A DNA stretch of 64,000 nucleotides from Trichuris trichiura (lineage: Eukaryota > Nematoda > Enoplea > Trichinellida > Trichuridae), in contig JBAJFE010000023.1 of NCBI GenBank assembly GCA_037903355.1, positions 1,984,001 to 2,048,000 on the forward strand, read 5' to 3'. Positions 13,001 through 28,500 of this stretch are shown one piece after another. The notes beneath the pieces were generated by a model. That model searched no databases, was not told where the DNA came from, and worked only from the letters and a program-made list of their open reading frames with translations. Numbering within the stretch: position 1 is the stretch's first letter; each line of letters opens with the position of its first letter. Made by a program: the position numbers and the translations under genes.

Positions 13001-16000
13001 TCCGTCAACTGAAGGTAACGGCTGAAAAATAAAACAAAGATGCGCAATTTACAACTACTATGGAATATGGAGTCAAAAAACAATGTGCTGTTACGCAAAA
13101 AGTGTAGTGCTTTCAGCATATTGCATCTGACATCCGATTTGTACTTACAAATTTCATAGCAACACGGATAAAGTCGTCTGGTCCAACGTCGTACTGGGAA
13201 AAGCTGCCATCATGATTACGCGATGTCATCAATGTCCTGAAAAGTAAAGTTTGTGGAACAACTAGGATGCTCACTTGCGATTCCTCAAACAATTTCTCAA
13301 ATAAATCCTTTGAGCGCGGCAAGAATGAATTAGAGTTAGAAATTATTCCGCGGAAAACTGCTTGGAAGTACGTAGCACCAACGTTTTTGCACAGCTACTA
13401 ACGAAACAGAAAACTATTTTTGGCTACACTTCACTTGGTACTACTATACTCACAAAACACAAAGAATAACCTGGAAATTTACGAAAACAGTTCTTCGGAA
13501 TGGAACGGTGAAAGTGCAGCTTAAAAATAAGTTGCGCAATCAGGTAACTAAAAATGCTGGCGCCTCGCGTATTCTTCCAAGATTGATGCGGGCACGCACT
13601 TCAAGTAAAATAAAAAGTAAAAAGTAAGTTCATACTTTTTCCAATAGATACTATGCCAAGTGAATTTGATATCCGCTCCATCGATCCAAAGGTTATTAAA
13701 AACTCTTGCTGGAAGGAAGACTTCTGGCTTTATTTTCTTGCCGAACACGGTGAACTATAAGCAAACAATATCCGCTGAAATTGTTTACTTGGAAGTACGG
13801 TAGAGTAGGAATTTTACCTCAATTGTTCCGTTTTCCACTACAGCGATGAATGTGAAATTTCTAGCATTATTGGGCGGCAATGCATTTTCGAATTTCATTG
13901 CTGTTTGCCACGCTCCGTTCAAACGTAATCGGAAGATTGCAGTCTATAAGCAATGATTAAAAAGAGACTTTTTAGCATAAGAGTCTGTCAGCACGACTTC
14001 GAGCGTTGCTTTCCAAACTGGTGGCAGCACTTTCTGAACACAGTGAAGGACAAACCTGAGTAACCGTATCAATCCCGAACGTCCAAGCGGCGCCTTTATC
14101 CATTTCAGCGTAGAAAATGATCAACTGCTGCACTGGTTTCAGCGTGACGACAGCGTAAAGCATCGATACGGTTGTCGAGTTCCACTTGAACGCCTTAAAA
14201 TACATACGCTAATGGCCATAAATCAGTCACATTACCCAACATCAACCTAAGATTAAAATGCAAGAAAACTTAAAACTTCAGTAGACGCTTCAGTAACTAT
14301 TTACCGTTGACGATGGGTACTCGAGAGCTACGGAACAAATGTTGTTTTAAAAAATTGGCTCTACTACATTGAACAAACAGTTTTTCTTTGCACGACCGTA
14401 AACTCACGTGAGTAAAAAGTTTTATTTCTTTATTTACGGACGGAGGCCCGTCAGTCAAGGAAAAAATTATATACCGAAGCTTTCGGGTATGGTTAATTCA
14501 ACCGATGACGACGGGTGACGGTTAAACACCCGAAAGCTTCCATACATATTTTTCTCCTTGATTGACGTGACTCTGTCAGTAAATAAAGAAATAAACTTGG
14601 CTATATATTGGCCAAAAAAGGGTTAACTTCCGTAAATACAAAATCTACCGTGAAAATTTACATCCGCGTTACAAATGCTATACATTCAAAACATTCCATG
14701 TTAGGAAAACTTTATTCTATGTATTGCTTAGTCCATGCAGTGGTGCGGAGACAAACCGCAGTGACTGGATAGCGTGTGCTCATGTAGAAAAATGCTATTC
14801 CGAGGCTAATACCTACGCATTTTTCAAACAAATGCTTTGCACTTTAGTTGTTGATTTAAATTGTAACTGCGCAGTTAAGCCGGACAATAGACCCTAAATA
14901 GTGGAAACCAAAAGCAATCCTCATACCATAATATCATTTTTCCTCTTTTCACTTAAGCTGACTTTCTCAGAAGTTGCAGGTGTCAATTTCTTCATGCCTT
15001 GCCGAGATGCGTTATCTGGACTACCTTTTTTCCTGAAATAATAAGCAAATATCACAGATTCCTTGGACGTTACCACAAAACAACAATTGCCGCAAATGTT
15101 CTAGCGGCATTCACTTTGAGCATCCCAATAGCAAATAATCAAATATCGACCACGTAATAACAAAGCAAAACAACACACATTTTAACTCTGAACAAAGCTA
15201 TTGGAGGCACACACTGGCATATGGCCACAAAATATGCATTGCTTGCTAAGCTGTTAATGTAATATGGTCATAAAAAGTTACAAAGTGGCCAAGTAATCTA
15301 GTTTTCGTTAAACAGCAATGAATTGATTTTCCATTAGCAAAAGAGGCAATCAATTAGGAAAGATGTCATCATAAAACAAAACGAAAGAATACTACGGCGC
15401 CTCTTGTACGCAGAAAATCGAGCTCCTGAAACAACAGTAATGACAAAATGAAAAAGTTGACATCGAATCAGTTATAAAAGCAGCGCCTGATTCAGACTTC
15501 TGACAGTACAACCAATAAAGGCAATGATTTCGAGTTTGAGAACTAACGAATACTGTTGGCAGAAGTCGTCTGAATTTAACCGTACAGAAGCTTACCATTT
15601 CTGAAGAAGCGCTAGAACTGAATATTTGGAAATGTCTCCTTTCACGAAAACGCATAACGAATGCAACTTGGGCATAGGATATTTGGGAGACACTGTTCTA
15701 TTGTCCAAAGTAACCTACGTTAATAAAAAGCAGCCGCGAACATGTAGGACAGCGTAAGATGGCGAAGCATTTTACCTGTACAAAATCACGCTCTATGGTT
15801 ACTAATGCATTCAGCGTTTTCGTTTTTTCATCAAGTCTGTCATGCTTAAACGTCAATGGTTTCTTCCAAAGTCCATTCACCATTAAACTGAACGTCCATT
15901 CCTGCAAATGTTTGCCCCACTCACGACGAGATAAAGCAAAAGCTTAAAAGCTGCAATGCGTACTTTCGACCTTAGATTTCCGTGCAGTTTCCACGCGGAG

Positions 16001-19000
16001 CCATTGTTCATTAGCACTAACACAACAACAATTTTCGCGTTTGGAAGAAGATTAATTTTTATTAAAATGGAGTGGAGTCGCTTTCGGACCATTCTGACGG
16101 TACGTAAAGACTGAAAAATAGCATCTTGAAGCTTGACGAACAACCAGGACAGCTCACATTCTTTTGGTACAAAAGCGTTTTCTTTAAAGAGAACAAGTGT
16201 ATACTGACTACAGCGTTCACACAAATTAAGTTGCTTTTATTATTAGCACCATCATTTTTTTTCGATTGCCCTTATTGCTGCTCTTAGAAGGAAAACAGCA
16301 GAAGGCAATGAATACTATCTGGGTGTCGATCCAAAACTACGATCCCGTAAGCAACACTTTTCTGTTAATACTGCAAACGAAACAGAAAAGGTGAATAATG
16401 AAAGAAGATGGCGATTTTCAGGTGCGTAAAGAAGAGAAAACGAATATCCAAAGTGCTCATTGCAGCGAACACAGCTCTGATCACAAAATTTCAACAAAAA
16501 GCAAGCGAAATAAGCCTTATTCAAGAATAATGACAAATATTTCCATCATTAAGGTTACCGTATACCGGTCTTATGAAATAATATGCTTAAAAGAGAGCAG
16601 GTCAAAGCTTTCATACTCATTAAGCGTCGTCCTTAGCGAAACGACTCAAGAGTGACACTATTTCCTCTGCTTTTCATAATAACAGCTTCAAAAGCTTCGT
16701 GTACTTTTGTTTACGCATATTATTCCCCAGGCGTAAACAGCATAAGCTACACCCCTGTTACAAGATATTCCATATAAAATGACATACATTAATATACTTT
16801 CATTCGTCTTTTGCCTAAACGTGCGTAGCTTTATGCTGCAGAATGAATGGTCACCAGACCCTGACCTACTACGATTTTCATGTACAAATCTTAACACAGT
16901 TTCACTTCTTAATATCAACGAAGGCTACGCGAAAACATGACGCGCGACTATACGTCTCCCATTAAAAAGTTTAAAACTTTACAGGTACAACGTTTAGCAA
17001 TGCATAAATTTGCTAAAGATTACCGGTCTGCTGCCACTGTCACCAGAACGATTCGGTAGCTTGTTCTTATTCTTTCCGGAGTAAGTTGTTTGTACATTTT
17101 CATCCGACGGAACCAGGACGCTGAAAAATCGAAAAAATTGCAGTGGAAATACGTAAAACTGAAGGGAAGTTTTTCACTGTTCCATTTTCCAACTGCGCAA
17201 CCCTTACTTTCATTCCAAATTTAGCATTGTCAATAGGGACGGTTAGCCATCAAAAACATTTCGCTGCTGCTAGCTATCTCTTATCTATTAAGTTCCTTCA
17301 ATACACGAACAAGAGGTTTTATATCTTTTGTCTTTGTCATAAAGTTTTCAAAGCACCATTTCTAAAGATAAATTACATGCGACGTTACAACTTGCAAAGC
17401 GTTATACTTTTGAAAAAGCAACAGCATCGGACTACAAATTAATTTAGAATATCTTCGCGCATCCTTAGTTCGTACGAAGGAAGATAGCTTTTAGTTAACA
17501 TTTTGACTGAACTATACCGAAGTGATTAGAAAGAAACGCTTCTGTCACTTGTAGAATTTGCCGATTGACTTTATAGACAACTCACCCTTTCGCATGTTCC
17601 AAGTCAACGGAGTAACTAACAATGTCACCACTTACTGTGACATTTTTTGCAAATCGGCCGGGTAATGGGTATTTTGACAAAACAGTTCTATTATTCAGTA
17701 ACAACTACAATGTGACAGATTAACATCACAGGCGAATGAAATTCTCTTAAAAGCATACGTTCGCAAAACCGTCCTCTACGGAGGCGGTCAAATGGAAAAC
17801 ATTACCACCTGCCAAAGGAACAAAGCAGTTGAACTTTACTTGCTTCTTCCATGCTCCGTTTATCCTGGAACTAAGCATCCATTCCTAAAAATACGTTCCT
17901 TTAACGCGCTAACAAAATCGTCACCGTCAACGTAGGATGAACATGGCTCAGCAGTTATTTACCCTGCTTTGCATATTAGCATCCAATCGCCAAATTGTTT
18001 GCTGGTCCATGATGACATCTACACGGAATTTCTTGGCTATGTAATTTAGTCCAATGGTAATACGAATAGCTCGTAAGAACTTGTAACTTGCCGGAGCCAG
18101 TGCAAACTGAAAACCAGTTCACATCTTGAAGCACACACTTTGTGAGTACAAAGCGAGTAAGGCTACAAATTCAAGCTATTCTTTGAATACCTAATTCTGC
18201 ATAAGGGAATGATGAATTTTCGTATTGTACACCTTATCTACGGTATGTCTTATTCGTGTTAAATAAGTACGCGTTCGGAGCTTTCGGGTCCATTGTTAAC
18301 CCGTTTTTCTAAGAATCTGGGGTTGAGGTTAGACTTGTAGATATAGTCAGGCTCCTTCATAACAGTTAATTAAATTATTTAGTACCTCGTTTTTCATGCT
18401 AAAAGAAGCAGCTTCAGTTTATGTACTCTGCCATGTTAAAACAGACAAACAAGTTTGCGGTCGTCTAAAAGTAATCGCAAAATTACCTCCGAATCAGAAA
18501 ATTCCCTGCCGTCTCCTTGACTCTTCAGGCTATTTTCCAATGGGTGGTCTGTTCCAACAGGTTGCTTCTCTTCCCTAAATGGAAAACCATTGTGCAACCA
18601 ATTTTCGACCAGTAATGCGAAAATAAGCACCTAGGCGAACCAGGCGCACCAAAAATGGTAAATAACGCATTATGTAAAGGTCATGTTAAGCGGGACAAAC
18701 ATTTTCCGCGGCTCATCGGTTAAGACGCACGATTTCCCATTGATTGTAACGAGTATGTATGCAAGAGGTACCAAAACTGGCAAATACTATACACATCATC
18801 ATCCCGAACGGACAACGAGAGTGTTCGCTTCGCAGTAATGCGGTCAGGTACAAGACTAAACCTAAGCTTAACGCTACTTCGAAAGCCCTTGTGGCAAGAC
18901 ATTCTTGTTCATGCTAAACACATTGGTACTAATATTCGACATGTTGAGGAACATATTCGCTGAATTCCCACCATTGCTTCCATGTCTGAGTATGACTAGA

Positions 19001-22000
19001 ATAACTGCCGCTACTGGTACACTACACGTGAATTGTCGACTTCAAAACAAAGTTACACATTTTACACTACTTCAAAAGACATTATGGCAGTTTGGAATAA
19101 GAAAGCACCTTTCAGATTAATGTCAGCTTAGGTAACTTCCATAGTGCATTTTATTCACGGTGAGACCGGTATTTATCACGGTTATGACTTTCGGAGTTTT
19201 GGGTTGTACCGTCGACCTGTTCTCAGCGGTCGAGTAACTTCGGATAAAAAACATTAAAGATCAAATTAAACAAACTGAGATGCTCTAATTTCTCTTTTCA
19301 AAAACAAAGTGCCATTGCACCAACGAAAGGATATCAACTATACGCAAAACAAAAAAGTACATACCGTCTGTAGTGTGCAACTTTTATGGAGTAAGTCTCA
19401 ATGTCTCCTTCCGCGAGAACTTCCTCGACCGTTTTGCCAAGTACTTCATACTTGGGGGATATTGGTTTGTTGCCAAAGAAAATCTAAGATGAAAGCGGTA
19501 TGCCACTTGTAAAGCCTGAGAAAGCTGACAGACAATCCAATCTTACTTGAACAAAGCGATCATCTATTTTGGCTGACAATTTCAAAGTTTCTTGAGTAGC
19601 CAACGATACGTTGGACTTAAATGACATCTCCTTCTGCCATACACCATTGATCAGAGTACTCAAAGTGCAAACCTATGGTAAAATGACAACACTAATTTTA
19701 CAAATTGCGGCTAACACACGGAGAAAACTAATTTCGAAAGTAGGACTCCCTTTTCTCGTATATACATGCCATGATTTAGCGCATGATTACGATGGAATGC
19801 AACATGAAAGCAAAGTTGGACGTGGCTTTCTTTCAAGCTAATATTACATTTCTCTATGCGGACGAAACAGTTTGGGTACATTCATTTTTGGAAAGAAACA
19901 CTGCCTCGACTCATACTTACGCCGGAATTCAAATTCGCATTAAACCTCCATGATTGGTTGTTGTCCATTTTGCCAACAACAGAAATTTTTTCTGCTTTTG
20001 ACATCAACACAATTGTCATAGTGATTACATGCGTTCCTCGCGAAGGACTTTGATTAGGATCAAGCTAAAAAGAAGAATGTTTCGAATGAACCTCTTCACG
20101 CTACGGCGTATGAACGTGTATGAGAATGGCTTCCTCCTATATTTCTGCTTGAAAAAAAATCGAGTTTTTAACATCTGCTTCGCTAGAAAAGTCAACAAGT
20201 TTAGCAAAGCAGCTTTCAAAGACTACGTGTTTTTCAAACCTTTAACCAATAATAGCAATCTTCAAGGGATCGTCGGTTAGCATTCTACTACGATAAACTT
20301 TCATGAATTTGGAAGTAATGGCCATAATTTTCCTATTTAAGATAATTAGCCGAAAAACTAATTAAGCTCATTACAATTCCTAACATTTTTCCGTTAATAA
20401 GCTCACACGCGTAGAGTCCAAAGATTAATCGAAGACATTACTTGTGTATTTGGACGAGACAAAGAACCACCACTTGCTTCCTCCGTCGTAGTTGATTGTT
20501 CATCATTTCGTAAAATTTGCTTGCTTGAAGTGATCACGCTAAAACAAATGTCAACTTGAAAAATTTCCATAGGAAAATTCTGCTAAGAACGTTGCAGCAA
20601 GAGGAGTTGCATTCTTACAGGAAATTAACAATAAATGATCAGTTTCTTTTAAATGTACTGAAACAATTGCGCAGTCGAATTAAATTGCACGTTTACGTGA
20701 AGTTCGCTGTTCATCAATGCCATTCCGCATTCGGTTATTAATAACTGCAGTACCGCTATGCAGGGTTTCAGCTGAAATCAGCTGTAGTCATTGTAAACAG
20801 AACAATAATCAAACAAGTTTAAACATGACAATAAAAATTGAAAAAAATTACAATTAAAAAGTTAATAAAGAGAGCATAGTGGTGGTATTTGATCTAGCGT
20901 TTGATCTTAAAAAGTTCTACAGAAGGTGCACGCGCTCTTTCGGCTACATCCTATCGATAACCGGTGAAAAATACTTGTTTTACACCGTAATGATATTACA
21001 TCTCAAAAATTCCACCCACTCAGATAAATATCTGAGAATTACCGATCTAATCATTGAGAATCCACAAAGATTGAAATCCTAAGAGCCAAGAAGATATTAT
21101 GGCTCGCAATTTTTTCGCTCAGAATTTGCACACGCAAAAGAAATTTTTTGAGAAAAAAATATATAAGCAAAAAATCCGTTAACCGCGTAATTCATTTCAT
21201 AAAGTAAGGGTACTTCAACAAAGTTTGGTTAAGGTTTAAATCACTTTCAATTTCATGATAAAGGTTTTGCGCAGTGGAACCCATTTATAATCAGGCTTAA
21301 ACCCGGGCCTTTCGGGTCCTCTCTTGCCCCTCATCAACGGTAAAAATTAAAGCTATTTCCACTAAATTTTATCGCTGATGAAGGGTCAAGAGAGGATTCA
21401 AAAGCCTGATCATAAACGGGTTCTACCGTGCAAAACCTTTGCCAAGAAAACTTACGTACCTGTTACCAAATGCTACTTCCAATTTCACCAATAAATTCTA
21501 CTATGAAAACAGGTGTAGCAACGAGTCAATTACCGGTAAACAAAATATTCAAAATGTTCACCTTTCTAGACGCATTTTTGAGTAAGAATTATTGGTGACG
21601 TCATCAACTATGAACCGTTTAGCTGTCAATCCAGGCAGCTCATACTTGACGGGCATTTCGTGCGTGTCAACGTACACCTAAAAAAACAACTAAGTTTCCA
21701 AATAGGGAACGCAAAGCTATCGTTTACCGTCGCAATGCCATCGTTAACAAAAAGATTGAACAGAAATTCTTGACCAACTTTAAGTTTAGGTCCTTCGAAA
21801 TGCTTCTGCTTCTGCCAAGTCCCGTTAGCAAATGTGCCGAACATCCAGTCCTGAAAGGACATGGCACTTCAGCTGGAGCAACCAGTGTAATAGCAAAAAC
21901 AAAAGATCAGTTTTACCTTTGATCCTAATGGGGCATATAAACGCCAGGCTTTATTGTCATCCGTTTCCAAATACAATTGGAACTTCTTTGCGTCAGGCTT

Positions 22001-25000
22001 CAGTATGAATCTTGCAACTATACCGACAAGTAGACCGAACTTCTTTTGTTGGTGTGCCGGGACGTAATGCTAAAAAGTCAACTTTCATGTGACAATGCAA
22101 AAACAAGCACATGCTAGCAGTTGCAAAACTATTATTTCACGAGACGAAGATCAACCGTCGCTGCTTTTCCTTCACGGTTGCGAACTGCCCTATGAGCAAA
22201 AAGTAACCGTATTCACTTTCAGTTTTTTTTGTCAACCGAATTCGTTAAGCGCTAAGTTACTTTATAGGACAATCTTAACTAATAACGACAGAATGCAACA
22301 GGAGTGCGGTTATGTAACAAATGGGATACTGCTGTGTTTAATTACTGCTTTCTAGCCGCTGCTTTAAACAAAAAGTTTTGTTGAGCAAGAATTAATCTTC
22401 TTTAGTTAGAGGAAAGTTTCACTCCACATTTCCATGCATTCAAAGCCTTTTGGGTTCCGTTTAAAACGGCTAAAAGTAACAGTCCTGAAAGTGTTTACTG
22501 ACATAAAAAGAACTGCTTCCTATTAATGTCATCACTTGGGTATATACATGGACAAGTTGGATGCCTTGATCGTCATCATCGCGTAATGACGTTATGTGTT
22601 ATCTGAATGGACATAACCCACATATGGTATACAAAATGTTTGAAGACTTTTGCAAAATAAACACGAAGAAAACTAGGTTAATTGAAACCTTCGAAGCACT
22701 TTGACATCTTACTTAGAGACTCAATGAAAGGTTTACAACTTTTGAGAACAACTTGGTCTTTCAACTTCGCTTCTTTGCCTATAACAAGACGACAAAACTA
22801 CTCATTTCACTTTGAAAAATTACCATTAAAATGGCGAGTACAACCACAATAAAATGAACTGGATTATTTAATAAAATCAATACCTGGTCACCGGTCATTT
22901 TCGGCGAACTTTCCTGTTCCTTTGAAAGATTCTGTTCAGTTTTTTCTTGCACTGACTGCACTTTGCTGTCTACGCCTGCGAAGTGCCAAATCGTCTCCTC
23001 AGTCTGACTCATCCTGAAAAAGTATATAGGAAACTAAAAGTTTTAGAATAAAACTTACGACTATCATTTATTCAGAAATTCTATAACTGCAGTGTAGCTC
23101 TCGCCACTGACTGTCACCACCTCCCTACACTTAACAAAGACAGCAGCTTAACAACACGATGCAGCTCTTGGAAAACGGGCGGATACCCTAACAGTTACAG
23201 TATACCCACAGGGTAACGCTTTGGTGCTGAGCTTCACAACATCGTCCATGCAAACTACGACAATAAAACTGAGCAAACAAAGCTGAAATTTTCTCACTTC
23301 AATTAGACCGTAAACAATCAGGCGAAAGGGTTGATAGTTAGGATGAGAGCTGATAGCGCGTAAATTAAATCAAGACAACCTTTAGCATACTCCAATCGAT
23401 CGGCTATCTTAAGCGCAAAACAGTTACCATTCCAAATCTTCAATGGTAATCGAACGACCTTGAATGTCTCCACTCATTGTAGCCTTCTGAACTATCCTTC
23501 CAGGCAGACGATACGACGGCGATAACTTTCTTTCGTTGAGATAAAGCTGCAACACGTAGGAAATTACCGTCAGTACAGGAAGCAAAACACTGATACCTCC
23601 GCAACACCGTCTTTCACCCGAGCTTCTAACTTAAACGCATCCCCGCCTGCCAACGAAATGGGGCTTTTGAAAGGACCTCGCTTTTCCCAAACGTTGTCAG
23701 CAAATGTGTTAAAGTACCAATCCTAACAAATGGGGAAAAGTTTAGACCAGTGACGGAAAATATATTCTATTTGAAATTTTCGTCGGTGAATTACATAAGC
23801 TTCTACTTACATTACTCGTTAAATCAAGCTGGAAACGCGACGCACTGCCGCTGTCCATTTTCAGATCCACACGGATCAATTTCCCTTTGTCTTTTACTTT
23901 ACCTACTGCAGTAACCGTTTTCGTCGCGTTTGAGCTTTCCGTAGTGTTGGTGACAAGAATAGGCTGAAAAAGAAAGTGATTATTTGAATTTAAGTATTGA
24001 AACTTCTTTCCATAAAGTGAACGTCACAATTGATATATCTCGTTTAACATCTAATCAAGGACCGTATCGCAAACTTATGCTTCAACTGAAGTTGACAAAG
24101 GGGTCATCCTGTTCAGTAAATCGCAGTCTACGGTAGGCATGATGCGATATTTGTCAAATAACTTTCCGCTACCACGCGTGTCAGCTAAGGTTAGTTATTC
24201 TTTACTTCTATAAACTTATAAATCGTATACATTTATGCACCTAATACGACCAAATAAACTTCCCTTAAGTGCGAGCATAAAGAGCTTTGGACTGATCAAG
24301 TGGCTTTAGATGCTAAACTTCTAAGTCACCAGTATATTTCGAAATGCATACGCGCATGAGCTTTTCATCACTCAATAGTTAAAAGTGTGTCTCGAGCACG
24401 GAAGAACCACTATGCCAGAAATTTAAGTCAAACTTGACGCCTCATATTCAACATTGATACAACTCAACAGTGCAGGAAGTTTCACTCAAACAATTTCGAA
24501 AGATATAACTCTAATGTAAACAACTTAGCAAATTAAGAAAATAAAGAAATTTTCTCCTTCAATTCAGCAGTACACTGAATATACCATTGTTTCGTAAAAC
24601 ACGCATCCCTTTGAGTTAGCTACAATTAAAGAATAATTACAATTAGCCGCTACAAAAACGTGCTGCAAGAAAAGCTGCAGCACTCAGTTTGTTGAGCCCT
24701 TACGACAAGAGAAGCTGAAGGAGGAAGAAGCGAGTTTCCGAAGCTTCACGTTTATGCTTGCAATAAACACTTCAAAATTAAATATGAGTAACTTTATCCC
24801 TTTCTAAGTGACGACTTGCACCTTTGCCAGACACCTACTTGTATGTTAGGTTTCTTTTACGGTCGACCCGTCCACAGCGGTATTAAATGATGTCATTTAA
24901 TACCGCTGAAGACGGGTCGCGTTTGACCTGAAAGCTCCGGAAAAATTAAAATTTTCCAATGGGACAAGCATTCCGTAAAAGAAACCTAACATGAAACTCC

Positions 25001-25468
25001 CCGGTCCCGTACAAAGAAATTATAGCTACTTGTCATATCTATTAACTATCCCACATTGCCACATTGTAAATTCCTTTTACCTTACTCCGTTTTGCATTGG
25101 AATGCCTGCGCGTTAATGAAAGACAGCTTATGCAAACGGCTCAAGTAGTAATAACACAAAAAATAAAAAAGAATGCAAACACACCAGCAAAGGCTCGGCG
25201 GCTTCCCATTCCATTAAATCATCTGACCCATCAACTTCTTCCTGCGGCGATTCCGATTCCAATGACTTTTTTAGTCGCTGCTCACTTCTGCAATGAGGCG
25301 GTTAAATGATGTAAAATAACCAGCAATCACAGGCACCTGTTTCACATTTTCCCTCCGCCCAAAGCTATGGCTAATTGGGCAGTAAGAAAGAAGGAAAGCT
25401 TCTACACTTTCCTAGCAAAGAAATTCCTGTGCTTCTGAATTTTTTTAAAGACAAGGAACCAGAATAAA

Positions 25469-25538
<70 letters not shown>

Positions 25539-28500
25539 GCATCTCTATCCTGCGGTAGCATTTTGTTTAAGTTTACCTATTGAGTCGATTTTTCCCGAGC
25601 ACATCGAAAGGCATGAGTAATTAAACAACGGGTGACGAACAAACGAATCAATGGTAGGTATTGTTAAAGGAAGTCACTTCATGCTTATAAGGATACAGCC
25701 CTTGAATAAGCTCGATAAGTGGCGGCACTAGCGCGTAAAGTTGCAGCTTATCTGCTCAAGTTAAGGCCTGACAGAATGCCTGTATTAGTTAATTCATTAC
25801 TTACACTGCACCGTGTGGAGCGCAAAATACATGGGGCAAACAAGTGCCAACGAAAACTATCTAAACTCTGTGAGTAACGGTTTCTCCAAATCAATCTCAG
25901 GGACGCGATATTGTTCGTCTACTTGTACTCATTTAAAAGCTGGCAGCATTTAAAGTACCAGGAATAAAGTACGATCAATGTACAGCTGAGACAACTATTG
26001 CAAGGTGGAAAAAACGTAGCGTATGTCCAAATGCTTACCGTGAGAAAAGTTTACTACGAGCACCGTGAGAAACAACGTTGCCAATTAAGGCTACGTGATG
26101 AACAGTCTCACCGGGTAAGGTCACTTCTGGGCTCTTTGTTGTACCATTGAGAAATACCTGAAGTGATCATCTTTCTCGACTTCAATTTTCCCTAAAGCTT
26201 GAGGAGAAGAGCTCACTTGTACAGTACCGTTTTCCAACTTCAGCTTCACGACGGATGCAGAGCCAACCTTCAAAGGCTTCCCAAGCGCTGTCAAAAACTT
26301 TTTATGCCATTTCCCTTCAACTAATACGCCACACGTGAACGTCTGTAAACGAAATATATGCTACATTCTGCTTCTGCTTTAAGAGATGCATTTTTCTCAA
26401 GCAAACTATTGTTATACGAGGACGTACATTTTTTTCCAAATCCACTCGCATCGTCCACGCTACCGTTTCGTTGACTTCTAGGTCAAGATCAAAACGTTTC
26501 GTTTCTGGCAACGGTTCAAACTTCACCAAGATTTCACGCCCTGTATCATTTGTTCTCAATTCTTTCGGAGTGGGCGGCAACTAAAAACGCGCTATTGGAA
26601 TATCTGCGCGAAGAAACGAAATTTCTATGCAAATTGAACATGCAAATAAGCTAAACAAACTAAACGTTTTTGTTTGCTAATCTCATGTTGAACGCTTAGA
26701 AGTTTTTTTTCCAGCGCTAGCGCAGCCTGGTTGAAACAGACAGCTCTTGTCATCACTTATGAGCAGACGTTCTTACCAACCATTCCTTAACTGAACTGGC
26801 ATTTCGCATTCCGAATGCTTGGCGCATATTCTTACCCGACATGACTCCGTTCGATTTAGAAATTCTAAAATAAAGAGAAAAGATTACGTCCTTACCAGAA
26901 CAGAATAGCAAATTGTCTACATTATGTAACATGTCAAATTATAGCACAATGAAGGTTTCAATTTGAAAGCCCAACTTAAACATAGAAGGACTAAAAGACT
27001 AGTACTAATACTCAATCTCGCTAAGGCATAGCTGTTGCTGTGATTCCGTAAAGGAAACGTAAGCCAAAAACTGAAGCGCAGAGACAAAGCTGCCTCTAAT
27101 ACTGAAACATCCATATCTATTGTTAAAGTGTTACCTGCAGTACCAAAACAATTAGCAAACTATCGAAATATACAGAACTGTTACCTGCTACTGTCTTCCG
27201 CTTGTTTTTGTAATTCCTTTGACATCAATTCTTCTCGTCTTTCATTTATCTCAATCTCATCGTCGTCGTGCCAAACAATCTCGTCGCTCTGAGCTGTGCT
27301 GTAACGAACTCTGTTAAAGTACGCATGCTATTGCGCCATCAAGCAGAATGGTCCAACACCAGTGACAACAAACTGACATGAACTGGATACTCATTTAAGG
27401 AAACAATTGGGATCCGATTTGGCGGTCTCGTAAAATGAAGCTATCATCAACTTTACACGTAAATAGAGGAATAAACAAAGTAGATAAAAATTAAGCTAAC
27501 TAATCTACCTTGGAAGGTTTTCAACGCTGACCAATCGCTTCTCCACATCGCCGCTCAGCTCAACATGCTTAGCGAAACTTCCCGGCATGGAATACCATGG
27601 AGTGACTTTCCTGTCATCCAGGTAAAACTAAAACAAAGAAACTGACCTAACCATTTTCGAAGCAAGCAAATAAGACGTAAAGACAATTTACCTTGACGGA
27701 GTCATTGCCCATTACGCTCCTCAGGCTGAATACGCCCTTATCAGCCAAACGAATGCTACTTTTGAAAGAACCGCGGTTTACCCAAGTTTCATCAATTAGG
27801 GTACTGTAGTTCCATTCCTAGAATGCGACTATTAGAATTGAAGTAGCTAGTGTTAAGAGTGTCAAAAGTGTACGTCCTTGCCCAAATCAGCTACCAGCCG
27901 CCAAGCGTTGCCATCGTTCATTGACACCTTCATGTGGAAACGTTTTGCTTCCGGCTTCAGCTTCACTATTGCAGAAATAGTTTTGGTTTTATTAGAAGGT
28001 GCGCTGTCGTCCGCAATAGCAACAGGCTAAAAAAATGGCGTCACAGTTTGTTTTCGTGCTATCACAAGAATACAAATAAACAAGTTAAAATACAGGCTTT
28101 AAACGCGCAACGTTCCGTATGCGTCGCTGCAAGACGCCTCTCGCTATGTCCAGCTAAACTATTTAAGAGTAAAAATTCTTCATTATTTTGTCCATTTTGT
28201 TTTGCTAAAGAAAAAGCTCCGCGATATAAAGAGTGAAAAAGGCACATTTGCATGCCAATTCGTTGTATAAAGGCTAGGCTGGAGAAGTACTAAAGCTACT
28301 GCGTTTCACATTTGGGAGCAATCGAGAAAGTTGCAAAACAATGCAGCGCTTTAAGCACAACTTGAGTGGATACACAATAATAAAGCTTAAATAATTGATA
28401 ACTGATGCTTTCGAACGTGCTTACTCGTATGTCGTATTGGTCTCGTTTGCCGAAAATTATAAACGTCACTCACATTCATTCACAAAATATGTATACGCGC

